From: Micropterus salmoides
Taxonomy: Eukaryota; Chordata; Actinopteri; Centrarchiformes; Centrarchidae
Length of the DNA stretch: 64,000 nucleotides
Direction: 5' to 3'
Assembly: GCF_014851395.1 (NCBI RefSeq)
Contig: NW_024040040.1
Coordinates: forward strand, 12,028,711 to 12,092,710
Shown here: piece by piece, positions 49,213-60,499 of the stretch
Layout: each line of letters starts with the position of its first letter
Position numbering within the stretch: the stretch's first letter is position 1
Translations under genes and position numbers: made by a program
Notes under the pieces: generated by a model
Databases searched by the model: none
Seen by the model: the letters and a program-made list of their open reading frames with translations, nothing else
Told to the model about the DNA's origin: nothing

Positions 49213-51252
49213 TCGTGATTTACACTAGAATGTATCACCTTTTTTTTTTACTTTTGCTCACACGTACAGTATCCAGTATGTACACAGCTACATACAGGTA
49301 TAGTGGCTAACAAAGTAAGAGAGACAGGCTTATTGACAGTTTGGCAGACAGACATATTGACAGGGGAAAAAAGAAATGGAGACATAAAAATCTAAGCGAT
49401 TTACTGACAGAAAGCCAGACAAACTAAAAATGACTGCCAGGCTGCTAAACAGACAGGGAGACTTCTGCTAAAGGTATTTAATAGTACTGGACAGATAGGA
49501 TACAGGTTCGGTACAAGTACGGATGCATGGAAGCTCTGATAAAAAGCTGGTCAGCTTCAACTTTATCAGGGCCTCATAAGTTGTAAGGGAAAGGAAAGAG
49601 TTCTGCTTATTTTAATTCAACTTCAACTAGATTGAGCTATTTATCAGATAAAAGAGGTGAATCTCTTGGCAGAGTGACAGATGAGAGAATGGAAATAAGA
49701 GACTGAAAGAGAAAATAAGGAGCTGAATGAATAAGTGCCATTGTCACATGTCAAGTTTGCCTGGTTTCCTTTGCCTGTTCTGACAATGCAACAGAGCTAC
49801 TGACTCAACCGCTGTATCAAAATTAGACATGTCTGACAGGGACATGAAGCTACTTACAGCTTTTATTACACAATTACTTCAGTATGAAGTGATATGTAGT
49901 ACAGTGGTGAAACTGGCCTTTGCAGTGTGGCTTAAACCCTTGCTTATCTTGTCCAGGTGTAAAATCAAGCAGAAGTAATGAAGGCTTCATATTTGGTGAA
50001 TGTGTTTGAAGTGTTTTATGATGTGTAGCAATACATGTAAATGATATACTGATAAACAGTAATAAAATGTGAGCAAATCTAACTCCCATACAATCTTGAT
50101 AAAATTGAACTATTAAAATACTATAAATAACCAATTTGGACATTTTTATTCACTAGGATGGGTTCAAGTTTTGAATTTGACCCCTTAGCAGCTTACTTCA
50201 CCATGACATAACTGCTCCAGTAGAATACTGTTAAATTCATATAAGCTGGGGAAAAAAAAAGAAAAACAAAATATTGCTTGCCTGCTTGTTTTGTTGCATT
50301 AAAAATGGATTAAGTGATTTGTGACCTTATGTATTATTCAATTGCATCAGCAGCTTTGTGAAAGAACACATGCTGTGACTCTTGAGTAAACAATAAGGTT
50401 ATCTGCTCAGATAAGGTCATTGTAGGGTGAAGTTTACCACATTTGGTGGACCATGTTTTGTTCAAATTTACCAGACAGAACATTTCACCCAGTTAAGCTA
50501 TGTATAATTTTGACCCCCATATGAAATGTTTACGATACAAATGTAGGCATCACAAGCTCTCCTTCCGCACTTGCTTCAAAACTCTGGGACTCAGGGCAAA
50601 CCAGAGGACATCAAAGTGCCTTTATGAACCCACTCCTTTCAAAGCACAACATGCCCACAGCATATCCAGATCAGACACTTGATTTGATGGGGTTTCTGTT
50701 AACAAACATGTGGTGTAATATGCAATGTTATTTTTCCAGTTCTGGTAATTCACTAAATCAACTTCAGCTGAGATACTTAATGTTAATTAACCCCGAAACC
50801 TGTCACTTTCCAAATTTTCTGTTATTTTATTATTATGACTACTATAACGTTCTTGTGCAGTGTGTTGAAACTCTGACAAAACACACAGTTAAACCGTAGC
50901 CAATGAAGAGAGAGTTGTAGTAAGATTGACCATTTACTGGGACACTAAAGGCAGTACAAAAATATTCAGTGTCTATGTTCTTAACTAAACACCATTGTAC
51001 ATAGTTGTAAATATGAACATACACCGTTATAATACACTGTAGATAGCAGTTATCAGGACTACTAGCATTGCTGTTAGCTTGCACACCAGTGTAAACAAAA
51101 ACGTTTTTAAATTAACTTATCAAACATCATTTTTTAACAAATCGCATGTCAAATTGTCAAATGAATTAACTTACGGCATTGCCTCTATGATGTTTCAGAG
51201 TGGATGCAAGCATATTCGAGCATACATGTCTGCTTTCCTCTCCGCATGTGGA
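49213..51252. other. Non-coding, unique
   Basis: No gene recognised. A GACAG-rich patch lies at about 49320-49465. Several short frames show no domain. Confidence 0.5.
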
Positions 51253-51255
51253 GAT

Positions 51256-51301
51256 AAATCAGAATCAGAAATACTTTATTGATCCCCGAGGGGAAATTCT
51301 T
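51256..51301 (-). mobile_element. LINE 3' tail, minus strand
   Basis: 'aatcagaatcagaaatactt' followed by 'tattgatccccgaggggaaa' is the reverse complement of the tail seen at 49180-49212. Only about 45 bases are present, so this is either a tiny truncated insertion or its first part on the minus strand. Confidence 0.75.
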
Positions 51302-51303
51302 TA

Positions 51304-51363
51304 AAACAGGAAGTAGCTAAACAGGAAATGACTAAACAGGAAGTGGCTAAGCAGTAAGCGATG
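51304..51363. repeat. 15-bp tandem repeat, four units
   Basis: The units aaacaggaagtagct, aaacaggaaatgact, aaacaggaagtggct and aagcagtaagcgatg follow each other with an exact 15-base period. The first three differ at one to three positions and the fourth is decayed. The array begins directly after the LINE tail. Confidence 0.85.
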
Positions 51364-51549
51364 TCATGGCGCAAAACGAAAAGAATACTAATTTACAGAT
51401 TATTTATTTCGAACTGTAAAGTAGTTATGTACCTCATTTCCAGCTAAAAATAAATACCAAAAAAATAATTACATAAAAAAATTTGAGAAAGCCCTAAAGG
51501 CAATACAATTATCAAAAGCCAACACTAGATAGCAGTATAACTACTGGTA

Positions 51550-51990
51550 TTTAAAATGGGGCCTTCCCTTATTTTCTGTCATGTATAATGTTACAATGTT
51601 GGATGTTCTTTTTAAAAGTGTCCAAAGTCTCAAATAGATAAATGTATGTAAATGTAATCCCTGTCTGCATAAAGTGCAGGCTTGACACAGCTCTGAAGGT
51701 TTCCAACAGATTGCTTTGCTCAGGTTGTTCAGTATGTCTCGCAGAAAGTGCTGTTTTGGTTGTGATAGAAAGTTAGTTTCTTGATTGTGAGATAACTTTA
51801 CTTAGTAACTAAGTAACCGCCAATTACTGCTAGCAGTAGCTGATGTTAGCTAGTTAGCTCAATTAGCCGTGCAGCTAGAGGTCGCACTAGCTAGTTGACG
51901 CTGCCTGGACTTGGGGCTACTCCTGAAAACATCCTTCTTTTGGCGGTCCAAAGCTTCTGTGCTAGCAGTGTAGACATCAACAACCCCCAA
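51550..51990. mobile_element. Decayed repeat, possibly THAP/P-element related
   Basis: An ATG at 51734 opens MSRRKCCFGCDRK and then hits a stop after LVS. The start resembles the N-terminus of a THAP-type zinc finger as found in P-element-like transposons and their host relatives (Met, a few residues, then C-x2-C). The next part, 'gttagctagttagctcaatt' and 'agccgtgcagctagaggtcg', is a phrase common to teleost repeats. No His/Cys second half is readable, so the link is tentative. The boundaries are guesses. Confidence 0.35.
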
Positions 51991-52448
51991 GTGGAAAGCC
52001 TCCCTAACTATCCAAAATATTTTTAGTGACTTTATAAAAAATTCTATATATTAAAACTATTTTATCTTATGCAAATTATATAAGATACTTATGTCAGTGT
52101 AGTGGCCCACTCTTCCCTACTTTTTATTAATTTTCCTCAAATGAATGTAACTGCCCGCTCTGGGTAGCCTACAGAAGGTAAAAGGTAGTGAGTCTGTGTG
52201 GTCAGTGTGCTGTTTAAAGCAGACATGTTGACGTATCATGGCAGGACATGCACAGGTGCAACCAATAACATTGATTACGCCTGCATTCTTAGGTGTACTA
52301 GGGTTTTGGCATTGTTCACACTCTCTGTGGAACAGAGCTATCGTTAACATTATTAGTTATACCTGTGACTTTAATTTTTTTAACAAGTCAAAAATCCCTA
52401 CTGTGAAAAAAGCAGTCTTATAGTTAGTACAGAGGCAATGGTGTCAAG

Positions 52449-52888
52449 TAGGGTTGGGCAATTTTCTCTATTTTCATATTGTCTAATTATGGCTCAATTG
52501 GCGATCTGAACGCCAGGGGACGGTGTTGCGCTCCGGCAAGTCAGTGAAATGCCAGCATGGAAGACACAGGCTTATTAGCTTTAAGAGAAACCACCAGAAA
52601 CATCTGTAAATGCACAGTACAGTGTTTCCCACAGAATCACTGTGCAAGTGTGCACGGCGGGAGGAGGAAGGTGCAATTGATAGCAGCTATGTGCAGCAGT
52701 GTGGCGGTCAGCGATGATATTGAGGTGTGTCGTGTCGCCACAAATAAATGAGAGAATGGCAAAACACTGCAGTGTGCTGCAGATTGTAGTTAGTTAAAAT
52801 CGCCTTAATATCGACGCATGAAAAACCAATTGCTGATCATCCCTTCAATCGTCGATAGCTGATCCAATCGCCAATCAGAACAAGCCTA
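52449..52888. mobile_element. hAT-type non-autonomous element with 8-bp target duplication
   Basis: It starts TAGGGTTGGGC and ends GAACAAGCCTA, inverted ends that match at 8 of 11 positions. The flanks gtgtcaag (52441-52448) and gtgttaag (52889-52896) match at 7 of 8 positions, the hAT duplication length. The interior opens with 'tattgtctaattatggctca' and 'ggggacggtgttgcgctccg' and closes with 'aatcgccaatcagaa'. The short open frame at 52557-52751 shows no transposase domain. Confidence 0.75.
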
Positions 52889-53130
52889 GTGTTAAGCCTA
52901 CCAAAGGAAAGAAAGGTGAAGAAGATGTTTGAATGCCAAGCTTATGAATAAAATTGTGTACGTCATTTGGATATATGCATTGATAGCTTTGATGTGAACA
53001 TAAACTTTAAGATATAGTATTTTTTTGTGTTCTCATTTTTGTCCTTAATGAGATCAAGGACAAGGTCCTTTTGAGTTACGTGAGTTAAATATACCATTGA
53101 AAATACTACTTCTGTGTCTACCTTTACAAC
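52889..53130. other. Non-coding, unique
   Basis: Nothing recognised between the two elements. Confidence 0.5.
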
Positions 53131-54467
53131 TTAAAAGGGGCTATATGTAAGTTTTAGATTTTTTTTAATCAAATTTTCATTGCCTTATTGTCAATGGGCT
53201 CAAAACTCACTTAGAAATGAAGCACATGCCTGTTTTCTCTGTTTCCTGCATCAGCCACTATTCTGCTTTTAATGTGAAGTCTCCGCGTCGGATTCAGCTC
53301 TGTGCGCGCTCCCGAGACTCTCTCGTACTACAGCGAAAACACGGCAGCTAACGACATGCAGTCCACTAACAACATAAAACAACTGGCTCACAGCAAAACA
53401 CAGGCTCCACGTAAGGATACAAAACAACAATAAAGGTTTACGTGCTGAAGCCCATCAGACCAAACAGGTTCAGATGATGTTGAATAAGAACACAGTGAGC
53501 ATTAGTAAAGCTGGGGAAACACAGAGAAAGTCATGTTAGCTTGCTGGCTAACGCCGAGCAGTTGCTAATGTTATCCGGTGCAAAGTTATATTGCTTTCCA
53601 CATTACTATAGTAATAGCCTATAGTGATGCAGCCAGGAGCAGCCAGCTAACGCTACAGTAGCTCGTTCCTGCCGCTGTTTGCTTCATTACGTTCAGTTTA
53701 TGTTTATTGTGGTTTTACCAATAATCAGGTACACAGCTTCTCCACCTCTCTGGCGCCTTAACTAATGTGACCCACATAACATAAAATACTCTAACTTCAC
53801 AGCGACAACAACACAGAGGAAGAGCCATCCACTAACACTAGTTACAGTAAAGTTACTTACTGCGGTCTTATTATTATAAAGTGTGACACAATCTCGTTAT
53901 AATATTCAATCCAGCTCACTAACCGTTTCCTTATCATCCAATACATTTAGCTGTGCTGACATTGCTGAGCCTCTGGTGAAAGATTCACAGATAGTAAAGA
54001 TGGTTACTGAAAAGCAACAGGCGAGCTAACCATGTAGCACATCAGCTAAATGCAGTAAATGTAATGTTATCATGTAACAAGCATGGATTAGTTGCAGTGA
54101 GAGTTTACCCGAGTTTCCAGCTCTGTCTGTTCTCCCTGTCTGTCTACAGCCGCTGTCACTCTGCCTTTTTTCAGGAGTATTGAGCCGATATGCAGCTCGC
54201 TGCGCTGAATGAAAGGTACAGCGCTGGTGTTGATCTGCCTCTGAGAAGGGAACATCGAAGTAACAGAGCCTGAACATGTCTGGAGAAAAGCCACAGTCTG
54301 CATGCTCGTGCTTCTGCGTTTATTGTGGTATTTCCGTATGAAAGTGGTTGTGTTTCGGATTATGCTCGCTCATGAGTTCAAGCGAGCGCGCGTACGAGCA
54401 CACGCCTGGTACCAATCTAAAAATCGCACCGCTAGTGGTGGCTGAAAACTACATAATGCCCCTTTAA
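53131..54467. mobile_element. Non-autonomous DNA element with 'aaggggc' inverted ends
   Basis: The left end ttaaaaggggctatatgtaa and, reverse complemented, the right end ttaaaggggcattatgtag are clear inverted copies. The outermost bases read TAA-AAGGGGC and GCCCCTT-TAA, so either TAA or TTAA was duplicated at the target. The superfamily is left open. The right part carries 'caccgctagtggtggctgaa', a phrase recurring at the ends of this teleost repeat, and a CpG-rich stretch at 54360-54400. No transposase frame is present. Confidence 0.75.
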
Positions 54468-55493
54468 CAGTTGCACTAATTTTTGAACCCCAGAAACCCA
54501 GGCCTTTCTCTCTGTTGACAGTGAACGTGACTTGCAGCACACCTCCAATAAATGTTGTTTCTTGATGGTAGCTCATCCCCGTCGCCTTTTTGACTCTTGC
54601 TGAGGGGTGTGAGCCAATAACTGTCCGACCTTGGGGGTGTCTAGTCAATTTTAGCTGTTGGGAACGTTGCATCTAGCTGTGTGAATCATGAGCGCGTGAT
54701 AGCACTGATAAGTCCTTCAATGACCTGTGACAACACTGGCTCATTCAGTGAGTAGATAGCAGTCGCCGACGGGTGGATTTGTTTTGTTTTTCATTAACCT
54801 AATGAGTGTAACATTCTTGACAGTCTATTTCAAGTTCCCTTCAGATGAATGTCTTCATAATGTTTTATTCTAAATGTACTGTATGTCTTGATTAACATTA
54901 AACCAATTCTCTGCCAGTAAATGACTATGTGTGGAATATTCAACATCTGCCCGTGTTGGTAAACAAATGAGAAACTACAGCTCATTGCTGTGGAGGCAAA
55001 AACTATGTAAATCTGATGAAATGAATCTGAATGAGTTAAATTTGGATCAGACAAGCTCATATCCATAATTAGCCAATTGTGTTTAGAGAGTGACTCATTC
55101 ATATCTGCTCACTGTTGAAATATGCATGTCTTGAGTCATTCAAAACAAGGGCTTCACTCTAATACAGTATACATGCGAGCTGAGGTTGCCATGAAAGTAA
55201 TGAAATGGTTCTTTGTTAACGAACATAGGAAGCATGGATTTGTGAATTTATTAAGCCTGGAGAATGTGAATGTGTCATACATGTTAATATAAGGTGGGGA
55301 TGCACGGATAAATGACAACTTGTTTCCAATTATTTTACTCTTTTTTTATTAATTAAACTTTTGATAACCTAAAATCATACTGTAATTTCTGTTTCATTTT
55401 ATGGATGTTAAGGTCAGATGTGTTCCGCTTTCCAAAATGTGAAACTGGCTAAACAAACAAGCAAAATAAATCTATTTAACAGTTTTATACTGC
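54468..55493. other. Non-coding, unique
   Basis: No gene or repeat recognised. Confidence 0.5.
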
Positions 55494-55501
55494 ATCCTCA
55501 A

Positions 55502-55778
55502 TAGGGGTGGGGGAAAAAATTGATACAGCATAGTATCACAATAATAATATATTTTATTATATAAATTGTACATGAGAAGTTTACTTTGTGGTACTATAAT
55601 AATAAAATCAATTGCTTTTTCAGTCCACTAGAAAAAGAGTTTTCCTTTGGAGGGGACAATATGAAGTTGGAAAAAAGATGAAAAATTGCAATATGTTTAA
55701 AATCGCAATAATATTGTAATGTGAAATAAGTATCGTGACAATATCGTATTATGGGGCCTCTGGTGATTCCCACCCCTA
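55502..55778. mobile_element. hAT MITE with perfect 8-bp target duplication
   Basis: The ends TAGGGGTGGG and CCCACCCCTA are perfect 10-base inverted repeats. The flanking octamers at 55494-55501 and 55779-55786 are both atcctcaa. The interior is AT-rich with 'tatcgtgacaatatcgtatt' near the right end, as in a common teleost hAT-derived repeat. It is 277 bases long and has no coding sequence. The intact duplication argues for a fairly recent insertion or good luck. Confidence 0.93.
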
Positions 55779-55869
55779 ATCCTCAAGCAGGAAGCTTCTG
55801 GTCAGAGAACTGAGGCGAACACGGAAGTCCCTTAAACTTGCATTCAATGTATTTCTCTGTACATTTGTT

Positions 55870-56122
55870 AGTTTCCGGTTCACACTGTAACCGCCAAACT
55901 TCCTGTAAATGGTCTGGAAGTCCGAACCATCCAAAAAATGCTTTCACACTTGAAATGAACCAAACCGTGGTTCAGTTTGATCCGGACCGAGACTACCTCT
56001 TTTCGTTGGACCAAATTTAGTCTGTTTGCTCCGGACCGTGGTCCAGGGGAGGTGTCACACCTGCAATTTTGGTTCAGATCAAAAGTCCGAAAGTCTGGAC
56101 CAAACAATGTGAAAGCCCCCTT
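55870..56122. mobile_element. MITE of the 'ggtccggacc' family
   Basis: The right end 'gaccaaacaatgtgaaagcc' with ccctta, and inside it repeated 'tccggacc' and 'accgtggt' phrases ('gtttgctccggaccgtggtc', 'tttgatccggaccgagacta'), match a recurrent teleost element whose ends read 'taagggctttcacac'. The left end, near 'tccggttcacactgtaaccg', is less clear. No coding potential. Confidence 0.55.
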
Positions 56123-56141
56123 AGACACTCAAACCGAAAAG

Positions 56142-56262
56142 AAGCAGGTCGTCCATGAATCAGAAGGTTGGCAGTTTGATTCCCGGCTCCTCCTGTCTGC
56201 ATGTCGAAGTGTCCATGGGGAAGAAACCCAAATTGCTCCTGCTGTACCATCTGTACACATGG
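56142..56262 (+). mobile_element. tRNA-derived SINE fragment
   Basis: The run 'caggtcgtccatgaatcaga' then 'aggttggcagtttgattccc' and 'ggctcctcctgtctgcatgt' with 'cgaagtgtcc' matches a common percomorph SINE. 'agtttgattcc' sits at the RNA polymerase III B-box (consensus ggttcgattcc). The A-box half is missing. 'gaaacccaaattgctcctg' continues the SINE body. Confidence 0.7.
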
Positions 56263-57345
56263 CCTCAGAGGAGGGATATACAGTATATCTACCAACGAAG
56301 AGATGGGTATACATCATATCAAATCAAGTATATGCACCTCTACACATCCTGTCTCTTATTTGTCTAATTCTGAAATCTGCACCTTCACATGAATAACAAT
56401 GACATGCCGCATCATCTACTTTCCATATACTACCTTAAATTGCATCATTTTGGGAGGGAACATTTTTTTTAAGCTTATCCACTCAACTGAACATCAAAGT
56501 ACTTCAAAGTAATCCATCACTGAATGCACTGAATAATGTTAGTCGTCAGTTATCAACAAGCATCAGCAATAATTACTTTTGACCGTAATTCCAATTAACT
56601 CCATGGGTGATTTCATGTTTAAATACTAAAAACAGCCTTATCTTCCTCCCTGCTTTTATAGAAAACTGTTGTTCATAAGATGATGAAATCACTGCATTTG
56701 TCATCACCTTACCTCCAACATATGGTAGACTCATTAACCAAGAGGTGAATTACCTATTAACTCTGCAGGTATCTTTCAAGTTCTCGCAAATGTAATTTAC
56801 CGAGTACTGAGACACAAACAGCTGTCAGCATTGCTTGAATCTGCCTTAGGGTGTATCATCCCAAGCATATCTGCAGCGGCTTATTCAGGCTGTGGAGCAA
56901 CGCCTTTCATTTGGTTCACTTGGTTAAACAAAGCCATTCAAATTCAGTTGCACACCAAACAGCCCCACTGAGACTGCCCAAATCTTGGTTCTCTTTCAAG
57001 CAAACTGTGCAGTTCATTAAGAGAGACCAAAATCCCAACCAGCTACATGAAATAGACCCAAATGAATAAAGGAAAAAAAGATTCATTAGTCAATGACATC
57101 TAATGACCTGCAGTTACTTGTGCCTGGAAAACCTAGTGTTAGAAAATGAGCCATACAAAGGTAAAGTGCAGTGTTCATATAAATTGAGGAAACATTGGTT
57201 CATCAGAGAAGGGGAAATGACAAACAGCTCAAACAAGATTGTTTTTATTCCTTCTCATTGCCAAAATAACCTCATGTTCAGGTTAATTTAGTCCTGTGGT
57301 AGTTATTATTAGAGAATACATCTTCCTACTTGCATAACAGTTGAT
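56263..57345. other. Non-coding, unique
   Basis: No gene or repeat recognised. The stretch 56830-57070 is free of simple repeats. Confidence 0.5.
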
Positions 57346-57600
57346 TCAAGTCAGTTATTTATATAGCTCATTATCACAAATTTGCCTCAAAGGGCTTTAT
57401 TGTACAGCGTATGACACCCTCCATCCTTCGACCCACAATTCAAATGAGGGGAAATTCCCCAAACAACTCCTTTTTAACCGGTGCAAAATGGAAGGAACTT
57501 CAGGAAGAGCAACAAAGGATGTGCAATAGATGTTGGGTGTACGGAATAGACCAACATAGTAAAATGAGTATGGGCAATCAGGGTGATAAAATTATAGCTA
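57346..57600 (-). mobile_element. LINE 3' non-coding end, minus strand
   Basis: 'tcaagtcagttatttatata' followed by 'gctcattatcacaaatttgc' and 'ctcaaagggctttattgtac', then 'ttcaggaagagcaacaaagg', is the reverse complement of an L2-like LINE 3' end. Read on the minus strand it would lie downstream of the reverse-transcriptase relic at 57935-58300, in the right order for one insertion. Confidence 0.75.
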
Positions 57601-57650
57601 GATTGTAAACACATAAAAGACAGAAAAAGACAACATGCACACACAGGGGG

Positions 57651-57676
57651 GAGAGAGAGAGAGAGAGAGAGAGAGA
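57651..57676. repeat. (GA)n microsatellite
   Basis: Thirteen GA dinucleotides, lying between the 3' end and the coding relic of the minus-strand LINE. Confidence 0.93.
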
Positions 57677-57934
57677 AAATGAGAGAGGCTCCTCGAGGAC
57701 AAAGATAGCCTATTCAAGAGAAGCCTGAGTGAAAAGGGGACAAAGAAGAGAAAATAGAGATATAGAGAGGGAGAAGAGTGAGGGGTGCTCAGGCGCTTGT
57801 TGGTCAACGAACAGACAAGCGCAAGTTAAAGATGCAGTGGTCTTCAGAAAGTTTACAGTATTCTTGTTGGCAGGAAGAAGGGCTAACCCAACAGAAGGAT
57901 AATGTTAACAAGGCCTGAAGTAATCAAAGAATAA

Positions 57935-58330
57935 GCAAGTAGCGGAAAGTTAAAGATGAGTTTTAAGTTTGGATGTAAAGGCTTCAACAGAGTCAAACTG
58001 TTTGATGTCAGCAGGGAGGTTATTCGAGAGAAAGGGGGCACGGTGACTTATGCTGGGACAGACAGGAGCTTTGTATTTTGAGAGCTGAGCACACAGGGTG
58101 GAATATAAGGTTTAAGGGGAGATTAGACAAGTTTGAAGTGGCGAGCACATTTAGAATTTTGTAAGTCATCAGAAGCACCTTAAAGTCTGACCTGACATGG
58201 ATAGAGAGCCAATGAAAGGAAGATGAGATTGGTCTAATATGGTAAAGTTTTCTAGTTTTAGTTATAATTCTAGCTGCAGCATTCTGAACCATTTGAAACT
58301 GCAGCTTTAAGTACTAGCATGCAGCAGGCC
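57935..58330 (-). pseudogene. L2-clade LINE reverse-transcriptase C-terminal relic
   Basis: On the minus strand, from about 58310 downward, the frame reads LKLQFQMVQNAAARIITKT, then RKLYHIRPISSSFHWLSI, RSDFKVLLMTYKILNVLA and SNLSNL. This matches the part of L2-like LINEs after the catalytic domain ('LQ.VQNAAARL ... HI.P.L.SLHWLPV..R..FK.L...YK.L...AP.YL'). Lower down, near 57960-58015, LPADIKQFDSVEAFTSKLKTHL matches the closing 'LP..IR...S...FKS.LKTHLF' segment. A frame shift and the missing catalytic half show it is dead. The stretch above 58330 could not be matched to the element. Confidence 0.85.
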
Positions 58331-60499
58331 TGACAAAAAACACTATAATCTGTCGAGCAGGGCCAACGACCAGCATCTTAGATTGCTATTGTAATCAAAA
58401 CCATTGCTCTGAAGCTCAATTCTGAGGCTGTTTTGTTCACAGTTTTCTAATAAATATAGCAACTTCTGATGAACCCATACCAATTCCAGGCTACCTTTTA
58501 AATTGCCCACTTGCTGGTTAAGCTCTGCCCCTCCTGAGCACAGATAAGGATACAGATGATTTAACTTGTTTAACAGATACAGATAGTGGTGTAGTCGTTC
58601 ATCCCTAGTTGAGACATTGTGATGATGTTTTTCCATGGAGGGAGGGTCTAATGAAAGATGTGACAAAGTTACATAATGGGAAATGTAGGATCCAGGTTTT
58701 CTTTCTTTTTTCTTCCTGAGGAGGGTCTTTGGAAAAGCAGACATTCTAAGTGTGCATGATGGCGCTTTATTGATCTATAGCCTTTATGTAGAAAAAGCTA
58801 ACATGACATGAAAACCACCTCTGGACTTGCTGATCAACCATTATGTTATGTTTAAAATATAAATTGAAAATGCTAGCACTGAGTTTGGTATTATCATTAT
58901 TAAAGAGTTATGAAGAAATATAATATCTTTAAGGTTATATCAATATTTACATAGGCTATATCCATTATGCAACATGTTTAAGCATCCAAAGCTGTCTCTT
59001 TCAATTCAATGTGGAATATAGCTCAAAACCATAATGTTACTGCCCCTCTTAACTAGACTTATATTTTCTAGCCAGTCGAGTTCCATTACAGTCATGGCTA
59101 AAACAGACTTGACAATTTTAACATTGTATATTTTTGACTCCCTGGCTGCAAAGTAATTTCTTTTGATGAAAGCTATGTAGGATAGTGCCAAAGCCCAATG
59201 TCTCACTGCCCTTTTCCACTTTTCGAAAATATTCGACTAGCAGTGAAGATCAAGGACAGCCCTGGCCCTTCAAAGCTATCGTTTTTTTGATGAAACCCAT
59301 GCAGGAAAAGTCATCCCACAGAAAATGTTCCCTTCATATAGTGTTTATTCTCTGTAATTAAATTCAACCAACATGGACATAGATTTAATTTTTATTATAC
59401 TCACTCCTCTGCATGCTCTGGAAGTCACTTACTATGCAATATAATGTGTTGACTCAAAGCATTTCTACATCACCCTGTAGTTCTAACAAGTATTATTTAC
59501 ATATAGAAGTGTGAACTTCAAAGCTTACATTCAGCTCCAGTAACAGAAAACCCCATTATAGTGCAGAGAGCCTTTGTTCTTGGACACAGTGTTTTAAATC
59601 ACAATCAGAAATGTTATGTAATACCTGCTTAGTGCTAAGACTTAAGTGTGATTAAAAGGCAGAGGAAACATGGACCAAATCACACATATGGTGTATGATC
59701 CAGAATGTGTCACACGTTATCCTACACTAAACCCGTAGCTATGCATTATGGTATTACTTATAATAGATCGCCTGATACTTCAAAAATATAACAGGGGACG
59801 AATGGGTGCTCTCACATCAAAGTGACAAGTTATTTGGTGTGGACCCAGTAATCTAGAGAGAGCATGGACATGTGGAGAAAACCCAGGCAGCCTCTCCAAT
59901 CTGGCCATGTTGATCATGGCAGATGGAGCGGACGACCAGCCAAGCAGCCTCTGTTGTCAGCGCCATTCACAAATAGCGCAGTGCACTGCAACTTCATGAG
60001 CTGATTAGGAAACAAGACACAGGCAAAGATGAATTGCCCTCACCCACTGCGTATCATTAAAGGACTCGTCTGCATTTCCTCCTTTCAAATGACAGAAGAA
60101 TAGTCCACCCTTCTGGTGCATTTTCCCGCTCCTTGTAGACATGAAAAATGGCCACAAAGATCAAAGTACAGAGTGTCAGCTATTCCACAGGGAGGAAATG
60201 CATGCATGGGATTGAGAATTGGCCTGCTTACACACTGCAGATTGTTAATACGGGGGGGGTCGTCTGGGCAGAGGGAAGCTGGGACTGTTATACCAGACAC
60301 CAGTCCCAGTGGGGAATCTATATAGAATGATCAATACTTCTTTGAAATCATAAGTAGGTTACAAAGCCCAGTTTTGGAACCCGAGTTGGCTATGTGACCT
60401 TGAATGTGATGTTATAACAAAATATCATTGGCTGTATTGTGCATTGTTACAAAAATGTGAAGCTTAAACATCCTGTACGCTATATGGTCAGTATGTATG
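58331..60499. other. Long non-coding stretch, unique
   Basis: No host exon or repeat recognised. A minus-strand frame at 58343-58744 (133 codons) does not continue the LINE and has no domain. The block 59820-60070 is repeat-free and mixed in composition. A G-run lies at 60251-60258. Confidence 0.5.

Noticed and set aside
51304..51363. CRISPR-like array
   Set aside because: Contiguous 15-bp units without spacers, in an animal genome. It is a simple tandem repeat.
58343..58744. 133-codon minus-strand frame next to the LINE relic
   Set aside because: Does not continue the LINE protein and matches nothing that I recognise.
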